Assembly: GCA_036171675.1 (NCBI GenBank) | Contig: JAVHRO010000109.1 | Span: 1-36,934 of the forward strand | Direction: 5' to 3' | DNA length: 36,934 nucleotides | Origin: Vicingus sp036171675 | Lineage (GTDB): Bacteria > Bacteroidota > Bacteroidia > Flavobacteriales_E > Vicingaceae | Part shown: positions 22,788 through 30,602 of the stretch, in pieces | Layout of the letters: every line of letters begins with the position of its first letter | Position numbering within the stretch: the stretch's first letter is position 1 | Program-made: the position numbers and the translations under genes | Notes under the pieces: generated by a model | Database searches by the model: none | What the model was told of the DNA's origin: nothing | The model's input: the letters and a program-made list of their open reading frames with translations, nothing else

Positions 22788-24341
22788 ATGGATGAAAAAT
22801 TTAAATTAGTTGATTTCAGTCAAGAAAAAATTCGGGTACTTCATTATACTTGGACTGCTTTTTTCTTGACATTTTTTGTGTGGTTTAACATGATTCCAGT
22901 TAAAAACTTGATGGTTGAATCATTTGATTTTTTAAATGATGCAAATTTTAAATCTTTATTAATATGTAATGTAGCCCTTGCTATTCCAGCTCGAGTTGTT
23001 ATTGGGTCGTTAGTTGATAAGTATGGTCCGAGAATTATTTTTTCAGGCTTAATGATTTTTTCAACTATCCCAGGATTGATGTTTGCATTTAGTGATTCGT
23101 TTGTTCAATTAGTGATTTCTCGACTATTATTAGGGACTATTGGGGCTGGTTTTATCATTGGTATTAAAATGATTGGAAACTGGTTCCCTTATAACATGAT
23201 TGGAAGAGCAGAAGGTTTTTATGCAGGATGGGGAAATTTTGGCTCAGCAGCAGCTTCAGGAATTCTACCAATTATAGCTATAAGTTGGATAGGAGGAGAA
23301 ATTGGTTGGAGATACACCTTAGCGCTAAGTAGTATTGTTTGTGGAGTATATGGTGTTATTTATTTCTTTTTAGTTCGGGATTATCCTTCTGGAAATCAAT
23401 TTGATAATTCTGCTAAACACATTCGTATAATGTCGGTTTCGTCTTACAATGATTTATGGCTTTATATTATCTGGACAGCTCCTATGAATTTGGCTTTGGC
23501 ACTATTAGCACAAAATCTACAACAGCAAAAAATCGACAACCATAATTTGTTTTCTGAAAATTGGTTACATGTAATTTTTGCCATATTGTTTATTCATTAT
23601 TTGTATAAAGTCGGTTGTATACTTAAAATTAATTTGCCCAAGTTAACTAAAAAGATACCTTTATTAGAGGATAATTATTTTGGCAGTGTTACTGCGTTAA
23701 ATACAACCTATTTTACAAATTTTGGTGCCGAATTGGCGGTTGTTTCAATATTACCTACTTTTTTTTATGAAGTTTTTGAGCCACTAAAAAATGCTAACGG
23801 AGATAGAATTGTAACGCTAACTGTTGCCGGATTAATTGCAGGAACGTTTGCATTAATAAATTTATTTGCTCGACCACTTGGTGGATATCTATCTGATAAA
23901 ATGGGTAACCGTAAGAAAACCATGATAATTTATATGTTAGGTATTTCATTAGGGTTTACTGCAATGGGTTTTATTGGTAAATACGCAGGAATTTTAGATT
24001 CGTCTGGATTAGAAATAATTGAACCAACTTTTTTAGGGAGATGGTGGTTATGGGTATCAATTATTATTACCATGGTTTGTTCCGTTTTTGTACAAGGCGC
24101 AGAAGGAGCAACTTTTGCTGTTATTCCAACAATAAATAAAGCGTTAACTGGCCGAATTGCAGGAATGGCTGGTGCTTACGGCAACATTGGTGCGGTTACT
24201 TATTTATATATTTTTAGCATAGTAAATCAAAAAACGTTTTTCTTTATTTTGGCGTTTGGGGCATTAATTAGTGCCATCTATTGTTCCTTTTGGTTGCAAG
24301 AGTCTAAAAACACTTTTGGTGAACTAGAAAAAAATAAATAG
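22788..24341 (+). CDS. NarK/NNP-family nitrate/nitrite transporter
   Basis: The 517-residue major facilitator protein has about twelve membrane segments. The N terminus reads HYTWTAFFLTFFVWFNMIP, typical of the nitrate/nitrite porter subgroup. Both family signatures are present: AGWGNFGSA (about 146-154) and GAYGNIGAV (about 462-470), along with the substrate-site Arg in IPARVVIGSLVDKYGPR. It imports nitrate, exports nitrite or exchanges the two. MoaA and a Crp/Fnr regulator follow downstream, but no nitrate or nitrite reductase is in the window. A large hydrophilic loop (about 205-215 and 280-295) separates the halves. A repeat element begins 2 bases after the stop. Confidence 0.92.
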   Translation: MDEKFKLVDFSQEKIRVLHYTWTAFFLTFFVWFNMIPVKNLMVESFDFLNDANFKSLLICNVALAIPARVVIGSLVDKYGPRIIFSGLMIFSTIPGLMFAFSDSFVQLVISRLLLGTIGAGFIIGIKMIGNWFPYNMIGRAEGFYAGWGNFGSAAASGILPIIAISWIGGEIGWRYTLALSSIVCGVYGVIYFFLVRDYPSGNQFDNSAKHIRIMSVSSYNDLWLYIIWTAPMNLALALLAQNLQQQKIDNHNLFSENWLHVIFAILFIHYLYKVGCILKINLPKLTKKIPLLEDNYFGSVTALNTTYFTNFGAELAVVSILPTFFYEVFEPLKNANGDRIVTLTVAGLIAGTFALINLFARPLGGYLSDKMGNRKKTMIIYMLGISLGFTAMGFIGKYAGILDSSGLEIIEPTFLGRWWLWVSIIITMVCSVFVQGAEGATFAVIPTINKALTGRIAGMAGAYGNIGAVTYLYIFSIVNQKTFFFILAFGALISAIYCSFWLQESKNTFGELEKNK

Positions 24342-24343
24342 AA

Positions 24344-24577
24344 CCCGTTGTGCATTTGTAAGAAAATTTGTCAATTCGATCCGTCATTTGACGGAGATTG
24401 AAATGAGTGAAATTTGTATCGAGACCACGAAGTAGCATCAATACAAAAGTTTAAAATAGACAACTGATTGATAATACAAATTTTTAATAAAAAAGGTGTG
24501 TTCTCGATACTTTTTCTTTCAGAAAAAACTCGAACTGACACCTTTTTTATTAAAAATTCTTCTAAATGCACAATGGG
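24344..24577. mobile_element. Hairpin-rich 234-bp repeat element (MITE- or REP-like)
   Basis: The element is bounded by imperfect terminal inverted repeats, CCCGTTGTGCATTT (24344-24357) and AAATGCACAATGGG (24564-24577), 13 of 14 matching. Inside are CCGTCA-TT-TGACGG (24381-24394), AAATTTGTAT/ATACAAATTT (24410-24419 and 24474-24483), and a perfect 21-bp inverted repeat (24479-24499 and 24538-24558) enclosing TTCTCGATAC ... CTCGAACTGACA. GTCAGTTCGAG-type hairpins are widespread repeats in flavobacterial genomes. There is no coding frame. It may also end narK transcripts. Confidence 0.7.
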
Positions 24578-24590
24578 TAAATAGAATTTG

Positions 24591-24611
24591 TTTCTAACAA
24601 AATGTTAGAAA
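24591..24611. promoter_or_regulatory. Dyad TTTCTAACA-N3-TGTTAGAAA upstream of the peroxidase gene
   Basis: The 9-bp arms match perfectly. Its centre is about 60-70 bases before the expected start of transcription, a position typical for activator sites. A small hairpin in RNA is the alternative reading; no T-run follows. Confidence 0.4.
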
Positions 24612-24656
24612 ACTCAATAAACACCAATAATACTTCATTAAAATGATTAATTTGCC

Positions 24657-24664
24657 TAAATTTG
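24657..24664 (+). promoter_or_regulatory. Promoter -7 element for the MauG-like peroxidase gene
   Basis: TAAATTTG matches TAnnTTTG and lies 27 bases before the ATG at 24692. A longer frame beginning at 24662 would start inside this box. Confidence 0.5.
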
Positions 24665-24691
24665 ATTACACAATTGTCTAAGATAACTTTT

Positions 24692-25810
24692 ATGAAATCG
24701 GATATTAATTTCAACTATCGATTACTTTTATTATCCTTAATGTTGGTATTTTTCGCCTCATGTAAAAAGGGAGAAGTAATTGCTGATCCTGAACCCGAGA
24801 AACCAAAACCTGAAGTACCCATATTTGGTGAATACAACCCTACATATTTGGAACCACAAACCTTGACAGGAATAATACCCATGCACAATCCCGACTTTAA
24901 TAAAATGACTACAGAAGGAGTTGTTTTGGGAAGAAAATTGTATTATGATCAAATTTTGAGTACTAATAACAAATCCTGTTCAAGTTGCCATAATTCTCAA
25001 TATTCATATTCTGTTCCATTTATTGGACCAACAGGTAACAGCATTTTACCTCATATTAATTTAGGTTGGAGCAATGCGTATGGCTGGAATGGTAGTGAAG
25101 GAGATAATTTGGATTATCTTGCTCTTGCAGATTTAGCTGAAGGCAATTCATTTTTAGTGGCAAATTCTGACAGTATAAATAAAAGATTATTAAGAAGTAC
25201 GGAGTACCAACAATTATTTTGGAAAGCATTTGGTGTTTATATCACTCAGCAATCGGATAGTTTAAGGAATAATTATATTAGTTACGCGTTAGCTCAATTT
25301 ATGCGAACGATGGTCTCTAATAATTCAAAATTTGATAAATTTTTAAGAGGAGAAATGGCGTTAACTCCATCTGAATTAAATGGATACAACGTGTTTATGG
25401 CTGAAAATAAGGCTGATTGTTTTCATTGCCATGGTAATGCGTCGAATCCTTTATGGACCGATTTACAATTTCATAATAATGCGCTAAATGCTACTTTTTT
25501 GGGTAATGATCAAGGTCGGTATTTAATTACAGGTAATATTTTTGACATGGGTAAATTTAAAACGCCTACACTTCGTAATATTGCACTAACTGCACCATAT
25601 ATGCACGATAATAGGTTTGCTACTTTGCAAGAAGTGGTAAATTTTTACAGCCAAGGGTTGCAACACTCTGCTTATGTTGATCCACTTATGCAAAAAATAA
25701 ATCAGGGAGGTGCTCAATTAACCCCTTCTGATAAAGCAGATTTGATTGCTTTTTTGAATACACTTACTGATAGTACCTATATTAATAACCCTAATTTTCA
25801 AGCTCCCTAA
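24692..25810 (+). CDS. MauG-like di-heme cytochrome c peroxidase family lipoprotein
   Basis: The 372-residue protein has a lipoprotein signal ending FFASC (Cys24), a Pro/Glu-rich linker, and two heme c sites, CSSCH (about 96-100) and CFHCH (about 243-247). The segment FKTPTLRNIALTAPYMHDNRFATLQEVVNFY places it in the Bacteroidota subclass of MauG/CcpA-like proteins, different from the classical type at 13206. It may reduce peroxide or oxidise a protein partner. The start at 24692 is preferred over 24662 since it begins the signal peptide and leaves the promoter box outside. MoaA follows after 51 bases. Confidence 0.9.
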   Translation: MKSDINFNYRLLLLSLMLVFFASCKKGEVIADPEPEKPKPEVPIFGEYNPTYLEPQTLTGIIPMHNPDFNKMTTEGVVLGRKLYYDQILSTNNKSCSSCHNSQYSYSVPFIGPTGNSILPHINLGWSNAYGWNGSEGDNLDYLALADLAEGNSFLVANSDSINKRLLRSTEYQQLFWKAFGVYITQQSDSLRNNYISYALAQFMRTMVSNNSKFDKFLRGEMALTPSELNGYNVFMAENKADCFHCHGNASNPLWTDLQFHNNALNATFLGNDQGRYLITGNIFDMGKFKTPTLRNIALTAPYMHDNRFATLQEVVNFYSQGLQHSAYVDPLMQKINQGGAQLTPSDKADLIAFLNTLTDSTYINNPNFQAP

Positions 25811-25861
25811 AAAAGTAGGTTAGTATCGATAAAATTACCTATATCTTCTAAGCATTATTCA

Positions 25862-26869
25862 ATGAATTCAAGTACTAAAAATATTGTTGACCAATTTGGT
25901 AGAATTCATACAAGTCTTAGAATTTCGCTAACCGAACGTTGTAACTTACGATGTTTTTATTGCATGCCAGAGGATGGAATTGAACTTTCAGAAAAGGCCA
26001 TGTTAATGACTCATGAAGAGGTTATTTTAATTGCTAAACAATTTGTTGATTTAGGGGTTAATAAAATTAGGTTAACAGGAGGTGAGCCACTTATAAAAAA
26101 AAATATAGAAAAAATTATTCGTGAGTTAGCTGCACTTCCTATAACTTTAGGGATAACTACCAACGGAATTTTGTTAGATAAATTTTTTGATTTATTTAAA
26201 GAACTTAATGTAATGGATATTAACATAAGTTTAGATACGCTTCAAAAAGAAAAATTTAATAAGATTACCCGTCGCGATTATTTTGAAGTTGTTTATAATA
26301 ATATCGATAAATATATTGATGCAGGATTTCATATAAAGGTAAATTGTGTGCTAATTAAACATATAAATGACGATGAAATAATTGATTTTATTGAATTTAC
26401 TAGACACAAAAATGTTTCGGTTCGGTTTATTGAGTTTATGCCTTTTGATGGCAATCAGTGGGATTGTAGTAAGGTGATAACTTTAGAAAGTATACTAGAA
26501 ACTTTACAAAACCATTATAGTTCCGAACATGTGTTAAAAATTGGCGATAAAAAAAATGACACTTCAAAAAATTATCAAATAGCTGGCTTTAGAGGAACTT
26601 TCGGAATAATCAGTACTGTTTCAAATCCATTTTGCGATAGTTGTAATAGAATAAGGTTAACCGCAAACGGGTGTATAAAAAATTGTTTGTTTTCTTCTAC
26701 CGAAACAAATCTGTTATCTGCGTTAAGAAATGGTCAAGACATTAAGCCAATTTTGTTGGAAGGTATTTATAATAAGAATAAAACCCGTGGGGGGATGACC
26801 TCCGACGAAGATTTTTTTGACATTAACAATAATTCAAAAAACAGAGCCATGACCACTATTGGTGGTTAA
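25862..26869 (+). CDS. moaA: GTP 3',8-cyclase MoaA (molybdenum cofactor synthesis)
   Basis: The 335-residue radical SAM enzyme carries out the first step of molybdopterin synthesis. The N-terminal cluster motif is CNLRCFYC (27-34) and the C-terminal cluster follows the family pattern C-x2-C-x13-C in FCDSCNRIRLTANGCIKNC. The chain ends in Gly-Gly, needed for activity in known MoaA proteins. No other moa gene is adjacent. Its place after a nitrate-type transporter suggests that the cofactor serves a nitrate reductase encoded elsewhere. Confidence 0.96.
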   Translation: MNSSTKNIVDQFGRIHTSLRISLTERCNLRCFYCMPEDGIELSEKAMLMTHEEVILIAKQFVDLGVNKIRLTGGEPLIKKNIEKIIRELAALPITLGITTNGILLDKFFDLFKELNVMDINISLDTLQKEKFNKITRRDYFEVVYNNIDKYIDAGFHIKVNCVLIKHINDDEIIDFIEFTRHKNVSVRFIEFMPFDGNQWDCSKVITLESILETLQNHYSSEHVLKIGDKKNDTSKNYQIAGFRGTFGIISTVSNPFCDSCNRIRLTANGCIKNCLFSSTETNLLSALRNGQDIKPILLEGIYNKNKTRGGMTSDEDFFDINNNSKNRAMTTIGG

Positions 26870-26962
26870 TATTCTAGTTAAACCTTGCTACATTTTGGAA
26901 AAGATTAACGCCTTTTTTTCCAACAATCACTAAATATTTATATTAACATTTATCAATCATCT

Positions 26963-26980
26963 AGTTATTTATAAATAACT
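26963..26980. promoter_or_regulatory. Perfect 18-bp palindrome before the Crp/Fnr gene
   Basis: AGTTATTTATAAATAACT is its own complement. It lies 23-40 bases before the start codon and overlaps TAACTTAG, a near match to the TAnnTTTG -7 box. A regulator bound there would block the promoter, so autorepression is likely. Confidence 0.5.
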
Positions 26981-27002
26981 TAGTCCAATAATATTTTTTA
27001 AT

Positions 27003-27659
27003 ATGGATTCCTTTTTAAAGCAATATTGTTCGCCAGAATGGCAAGAATTTGTTGAGTTTCATAAAATTGTGTTGGAATTTGGACCAGATAGCCTTATTTT
27101 TAAAGAAGGCGATACTGTTCCTGGTCTCTATATTGTGAATACGGGTAAAGTAAAAGTTTATACCAAAGAACCAGATGGTAGAGAAAATATAATTCGTTTA
27201 GCGGCTGATGGTGAGGTTGTTGGTCATAGAGGTTTTGGAGGGGATTGGACCTACCCTGTGTCTGCTCGAACATATGAAAAAACCGTGGTAACTCTAATTC
27301 CGTTAAATGTTTTTAACGTGGTTGCAAGAGCTAATGCTGAATTCAGCTATAACTTAATGATGTTCTTCGCTGAAGAGTTAAGAGTTTCTGAACAGAAGTT
27401 AATTTTGGTGCCAGTAAAAAATAGAATGGCTAAGGCTATTTTAATGAATTACAATGTGTTTGGTGCAGATCCTAACGATTTGTCTAGAATAAGTTTTACG
27501 ATTCCACGAAAAGATTATGCCAACAAGGTTAGTACAACTTACGAGACGGTTATTAGAGTATTAAGTGACTTGAATAAAGAAAAAATTATTGAAATTGATG
27601 GAAAATCTATTCGAATTTTAAATTTCGATGAGTTGCATAAGTTGTCAAAGGCTTATTAA
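27003..27659 (+). CDS. Crp/Fnr family transcriptional regulator
   Basis: The 218-residue protein has a cyclic-nucleotide-binding-like beta roll (about 25-125; GPDSLIFKEGDTVPGLYIVNTGKVKVYT in part), a dimerisation helix and a C-terminal winged helix (about 150-212) with IPRKDYANKVSTTYETVIRV as recognition region. It has only one cysteine (C9), so it cannot carry the [4Fe-4S] oxygen-sensing cluster of true FNR. The effector is unknown. Its own promoter overlaps a perfect palindrome. Its position after narK, a di-heme peroxidase and moaA suggests it controls this block. Confidence 0.92.
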   Translation: MDSFLKQYCSPEWQEFVEFHKIVLEFGPDSLIFKEGDTVPGLYIVNTGKVKVYTKEPDGRENIIRLAADGEVVGHRGFGGDWTYPVSARTYEKTVVTLIPLNVFNVVARANAEFSYNLMMFFAEELRVSEQKLILVPVKNRMAKAILMNYNVFGADPNDLSRISFTIPRKDYANKVSTTYETVIRVLSDLNKEKIIEIDGKSIRILNFDELHKLSKAY

Positions 27660-27705
27660 TAACATTAAATCTGGCAATTATTTGTAATTTATAATTCAGA
27701 TTTAT

Positions 27706-27741
27706 AAAAAAAAAGACCAACAATATTGTTGGCCTTTTTTT
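27706..27741. terminator. Bidirectional terminator between the Crp/Fnr gene and uspA
   Basis: The self-complementary core CCAACAATATTGTTGG (27717-27732) is flanked by an A-run on the left and a T-run on the right, so it can stop transcripts of both convergent genes. Confidence 0.88.
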
Positions 27742-27759
27742 ATCTATTTATGAATAAAA

Positions 27760-28596
27760 TTAGGTTCCAATAACTCCACCAGCCATAACTTGTTGAGTTG
27801 GATTTGTAATTATAACCGGTATTTCAGCATCGTTAGCAATTACTTCTTGCTCATCGCTTCCAAAGAAATCAGGCAATAAAGCACCTTCTTGTGTATTAAC
27901 AACAGCAATTAAATCGGCATCAATTTTTGAGGCAAACTTGATTAACTGTTTTTTAAAGCTACCTTTTTCTTCAGCTTGATTTATAGTAAATGCAATTTGA
28001 CGTTCCATGAAATAATTTTTTGCAAACGATAATTCACGGTCTAATTTTTTCTTCATAAACTCGTCGGTTTGAATATCGTAAAATAGGTGGATTTTACTAC
28101 CAAATTTTGCTGCAATATTTCCTGCAACAGCAAGTTTTTGTTTTGTTACTCCAGAAGAATCAACAGGAACAACAATATCATCATAAGTTTCTGTTTTTTT
28201 CGGGTCTTTGTTTTGAACAATTACAAATGGCACTTTAGAGTATGAAATTACTCGTAAAGCATAACTTCCCATTATCTTTTGCATTCCTTTTGCACCATGA
28301 GTTCCCATTACTATGTATCCAGCTCCAATCTCACTTGCAACATCACCAATATCTTCAAAAATATTACCAATTCTTACAATTACGCTGAACTTAACACCAG
28401 ATCGTTTTTTTGCAGTGTCTGCAATTTTTGTCAATTTTTCTTTTGCAGCGTCAATTTCTTTTTGTTTGGAAACCACATGAAGTATGTAAACTTCTCCTTT
28501 AAAAGAATGAGCAATTTTAGATGCATGATGTAAAGCACAGTCGGCTACAGAGCTGAAATCATGTGGAACTAAAACCTTAAATAGTTGTTTAGTCAT
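27760..28596 (-). CDS. Universal stress protein with two USP domains
   Basis: The 278-residue cytoplasmic protein contains two UspA domains (about 1-140 and 142-270). The first has the nucleotide-binding signature GTHGAKGMQKIMGS; the second has a degenerate version (NTQEGALLPDFFGSDEQEVI). Tandem USP proteins take part in stress survival; the molecular activity is not fixed. It has its own promoter (28663-28670) and terminator, so it is monocistronic. Confidence 0.92.
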   Translation of the reverse strand: MTKQLFKVLVPHDFSSVADCALHHASKIAHSFKGEVYILHVVSKQKEIDAAKEKLTKIADTAKKRSGVKFSVIVRIGNIFEDIGDVASEIGAGYIVMGTHGAKGMQKIMGSYALRVISYSKVPFVIVQNKDPKKTETYDDIVVPVDSSGVTKQKLAVAGNIAAKFGSKIHLFYDIQTDEFMKKKLDRELSFAKNYFMERQIAFTINQAEEKGSFKKQLIKFASKIDADLIAVVNTQEGALLPDFFGSDEQEVIANDAEIPVIITNPTQQVMAGGVIGT

Positions 28597-28662
28597 AATT
28601 GTTTTATTAATGGATTAACTATATGATTGATTTAAAGAACAATAAATATTAACTATTTTTTA

Positions 28663-28670
28663 CAAAGATA
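28663..28670 (-). promoter_or_regulatory. Promoter -7 element for uspA
   Basis: On the minus strand TATCTTTG matches TAnnTTTG, 66 bases before the start codon; a TTTTG lies about 22 bases further upstream as a possible -33 element. Confidence 0.6.
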
Positions 28671-28702
28671 TTAAACAGATTAATTCTAAACTCAAAATCA
28701 AG

Positions 28703-30043
28703 TTAAATTTCTTTTAATTTAAACATATCCATAAAACTTGTTGTGAAGTTACCTTGCTTAAATGTTTCATTTTGCATTAATTGTTGATGAAACGGAATAG
28801 TTGTTTTAACTCCTTCAATAATATATTCTCCTAATGCTCGTTCCATTTTCTTTATGGCTTCTTCTCTAGTTTGAGCTACAGTAATAAGTTTTGCTATCAT
28901 CGAGTCGTAATAAGGAGGTATTACATAACTAGCATAAACATGGGTATCAATTCGAACACCATGGCCACCAGGACAATGATAGGTGTCTATTTTTCCAGGA
29001 CAGGGTCTAAAATCATTAAAGGGGTCTTCAGCATTAATTCGGCATTGAATAGCGTGCATAGTTGGCTCGTAATTTCTTCCGCTAATTTTATCACCAGCAG
29101 CTAATTTTATTTGTTCTTTTATCAAGTCGTAATTAATAACTTCTTCGGTAATGGTGTGTTCTACTTGAATTCGTGTATTCATTTCCATAAAATAGAAATC
29201 ACGATTTTTATCAACTAAAAATTCAACAGTTCCAACCCCTTCATATTTAACTGCCTTAGCAGCCTTTATAGCTGCTGCACCCATTTTTTTTCTAAGTTCT
29301 GGAGTCATGAATGGGGAGGGTGTTTCTTCAATCAATTTTTGATGTCTTCGTTGAATTGAACAGTCTCTCTCAGATAAATGGCAAGCATTGGTACCATCTC
29401 CAGCGATTTGAATTTCAATATGATGTGGTTCTTCGATATATTTTTCCATGTACATACCGTCATTTCCAAACGATGCTGCAGCTTCTTGTCTTGCTGATTC
29501 CCATGCTGCTTGCATTTCTTCTTCTTTCCAGATAATTCGCATTCCTTTTCCACCGCCACCGGCAGTAGCTTTCATCATTACAGGGTATTTTATCTTTTTT
29601 GCAACAGCTTTTGCATCATTTAAATCTTTTAATAAGCCTGGAGATCCTGGAACTACAGGTACTCCTGCTTTTATCATGGTTGTTTTTGCAGAGGATTTGT
29701 CACCCATTCCATCAATCATTTCAGGAGATGCCCCAATGAATTTGATGTTATTTTCTTGACATATTTTTGAAAATTTGGAGTTTTCAGATAAAAATCCATA
29801 ACCTGGATGTATAGCGTCGGCATTGGTAATTTCGGCTGCTGCAATTATTCTAGGTATATTTAGGTAAGATTCGGAACTTTTTGGAGGGCCAATGCATACG
29901 GCTTCATCGGCAAATCTGACATGTAAACTATCTTTGTCGGCAGTTGAGTATACAGCAACAGTACTAATACCCATTTCTTTACAAGTTCTAATAACTCGAA
30001 GAGCTATTTCACCCCTATTTGCAATTAATATTTTCTTGAACAT
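28703..30043 (-). CDS. accC: Acetyl-CoA carboxylase biotin carboxylase subunit
   Basis: The 446-residue enzyme carboxylates biotin on AccB, using ATP and bicarbonate. The N-terminal FKKILIANRGEIALRVIRT, the ATP-grasp Gly-rich loop KATAGGGGKGMR (about 159-170), and the catalytic FMEMNTRIQVEHTITE segment are intact. Length is typical. It is the last gene of the fabH-accB-accC run, 17 bases after accB. It supplies malonyl-CoA for fatty-acid synthesis. Confidence 0.97.
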   Translation of the reverse strand: MFKKILIANRGEIALRVIRTCKEMGISTVAVYSTADKDSLHVRFADEAVCIGPPKSSESYLNIPRIIAAAEITNADAIHPGYGFLSENSKFSKICQENNIKFIGASPEMIDGMGDKSSAKTTMIKAGVPVVPGSPGLLKDLNDAKAVAKKIKYPVMMKATAGGGGKGMRIIWKEEEMQAAWESARQEAAASFGNDGMYMEKYIEEPHHIEIQIAGDGTNACHLSERDCSIQRRHQKLIEETPSPFMTPELRKKMGAAAIKAAKAVKYEGVGTVEFLVDKNRDFYFMEMNTRIQVEHTITEEVINYDLIKEQIKLAAGDKISGRNYEPTMHAIQCRINAEDPFNDFRPCPGKIDTYHCPGGHGVRIDTHVYASYVIPPYYDSMIAKLITVAQTREEAIKKMERALGEYIIEGVKTTIPFHQQLMQNETFKQGNFTTSFMDMFKLKEI

Positions 30044-30060
30044 AATATCAATTTATTAAA

Positions 30061-30546
30061 TTAACTAGGGTCAACTAAAAATAATGGTTGGTCATATTCA
30101 ACTGGAGAGCCGTCATCCACTAGCATTTTAACAATTTTACCAGTTACCTCGGCTTCTATTTCATTAAATAATTTCATAGCTTCAATTATACAAACTACCG
30201 TTTTTGAAGTTACTTCATCACCTATATTTACAAAATTGGGTTTATCAGGAGTAGGTTTTCTATAAAAGGTTCCAATCATGGGCGATTTAATGGTTACATA
30301 ATTGGTGTTATCTGCTTGTTTTTGTGCTTGTTGAATAGGTTCGGTAGTAACAACAATAGGGGTTGAAATTTGTTGTGTTTGTTGTGTAACCGGTACTGTT
30401 TGATATATAGGTTGAGCTTCTGCTTTACCTTTTAATGAGGCCGTAGTTTTTATAATGATTTTGAAGTCTTTGTCTTGAATTTCTACCTCGCTTATGCCTG
30501 ATTTAGCAACAAACTTTATTAATTCTTGAATTTCAGTAGTTTTCAT
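30061..30546 (-). CDS. accB: Acetyl-CoA carboxylase biotin carboxyl carrier protein
   Basis: The 161-residue protein has an N-terminal helical part, a Gln/Thr/Pro-rich linker (about 45-80) and a C-terminal biotinyl domain with the acceptor Lys125 in IEAMKLFNEIEA. The biotin is carboxylated by AccC and then gives the carboxyl to acetyl-CoA. It lies 56 bases after fabH and 17 before accC, matching the widely conserved accB-accC pair. Confidence 0.97.
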   Translation of the reverse strand: MKTTEIQELIKFVAKSGISEVEIQDKDFKIIIKTTASLKGKAEAQPIYQTVPVTQQTQQISTPIVVTTEPIQQAQKQADNTNYVTIKSPMIGTFYRKPTPDKPNFVNIGDEVTSKTVVCIIEAMKLFNEIEAEVTGKIVKMLVDDGSPVEYDQPLFLVDPS

Positions 30547-30602
30547 GTTATACTATTTATGTATTGTTAAAATCTAATATGTATTTTATGCAAAAATAAT
30601 TA

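Larger units (their letters stand above)
24342..24691. other. Non-coding stretch between narK and the di-heme peroxidase gene
   Basis: Most of these 350 bases are the repeat element. The rest holds the dyad at 24591-24611 and a TAAATTTG promoter box at 24657-24664. No gene was found on either strand; a short minus-strand frame inside the element lacks any protein-like features. Confidence 0.7.

Noticed and set aside
24371..24571. 66-residue minus-strand reading frame in the repeat element
   Set aside because: It spans nested inverted repeats, has no protein-like features, and its codons are forced by the hairpins.
27003..27659. True oxygen-sensing FNR
   Set aside because: Only one cysteine is present, so the [4Fe-4S] cluster of FNR cannot be bound; I call it only Crp/Fnr family.
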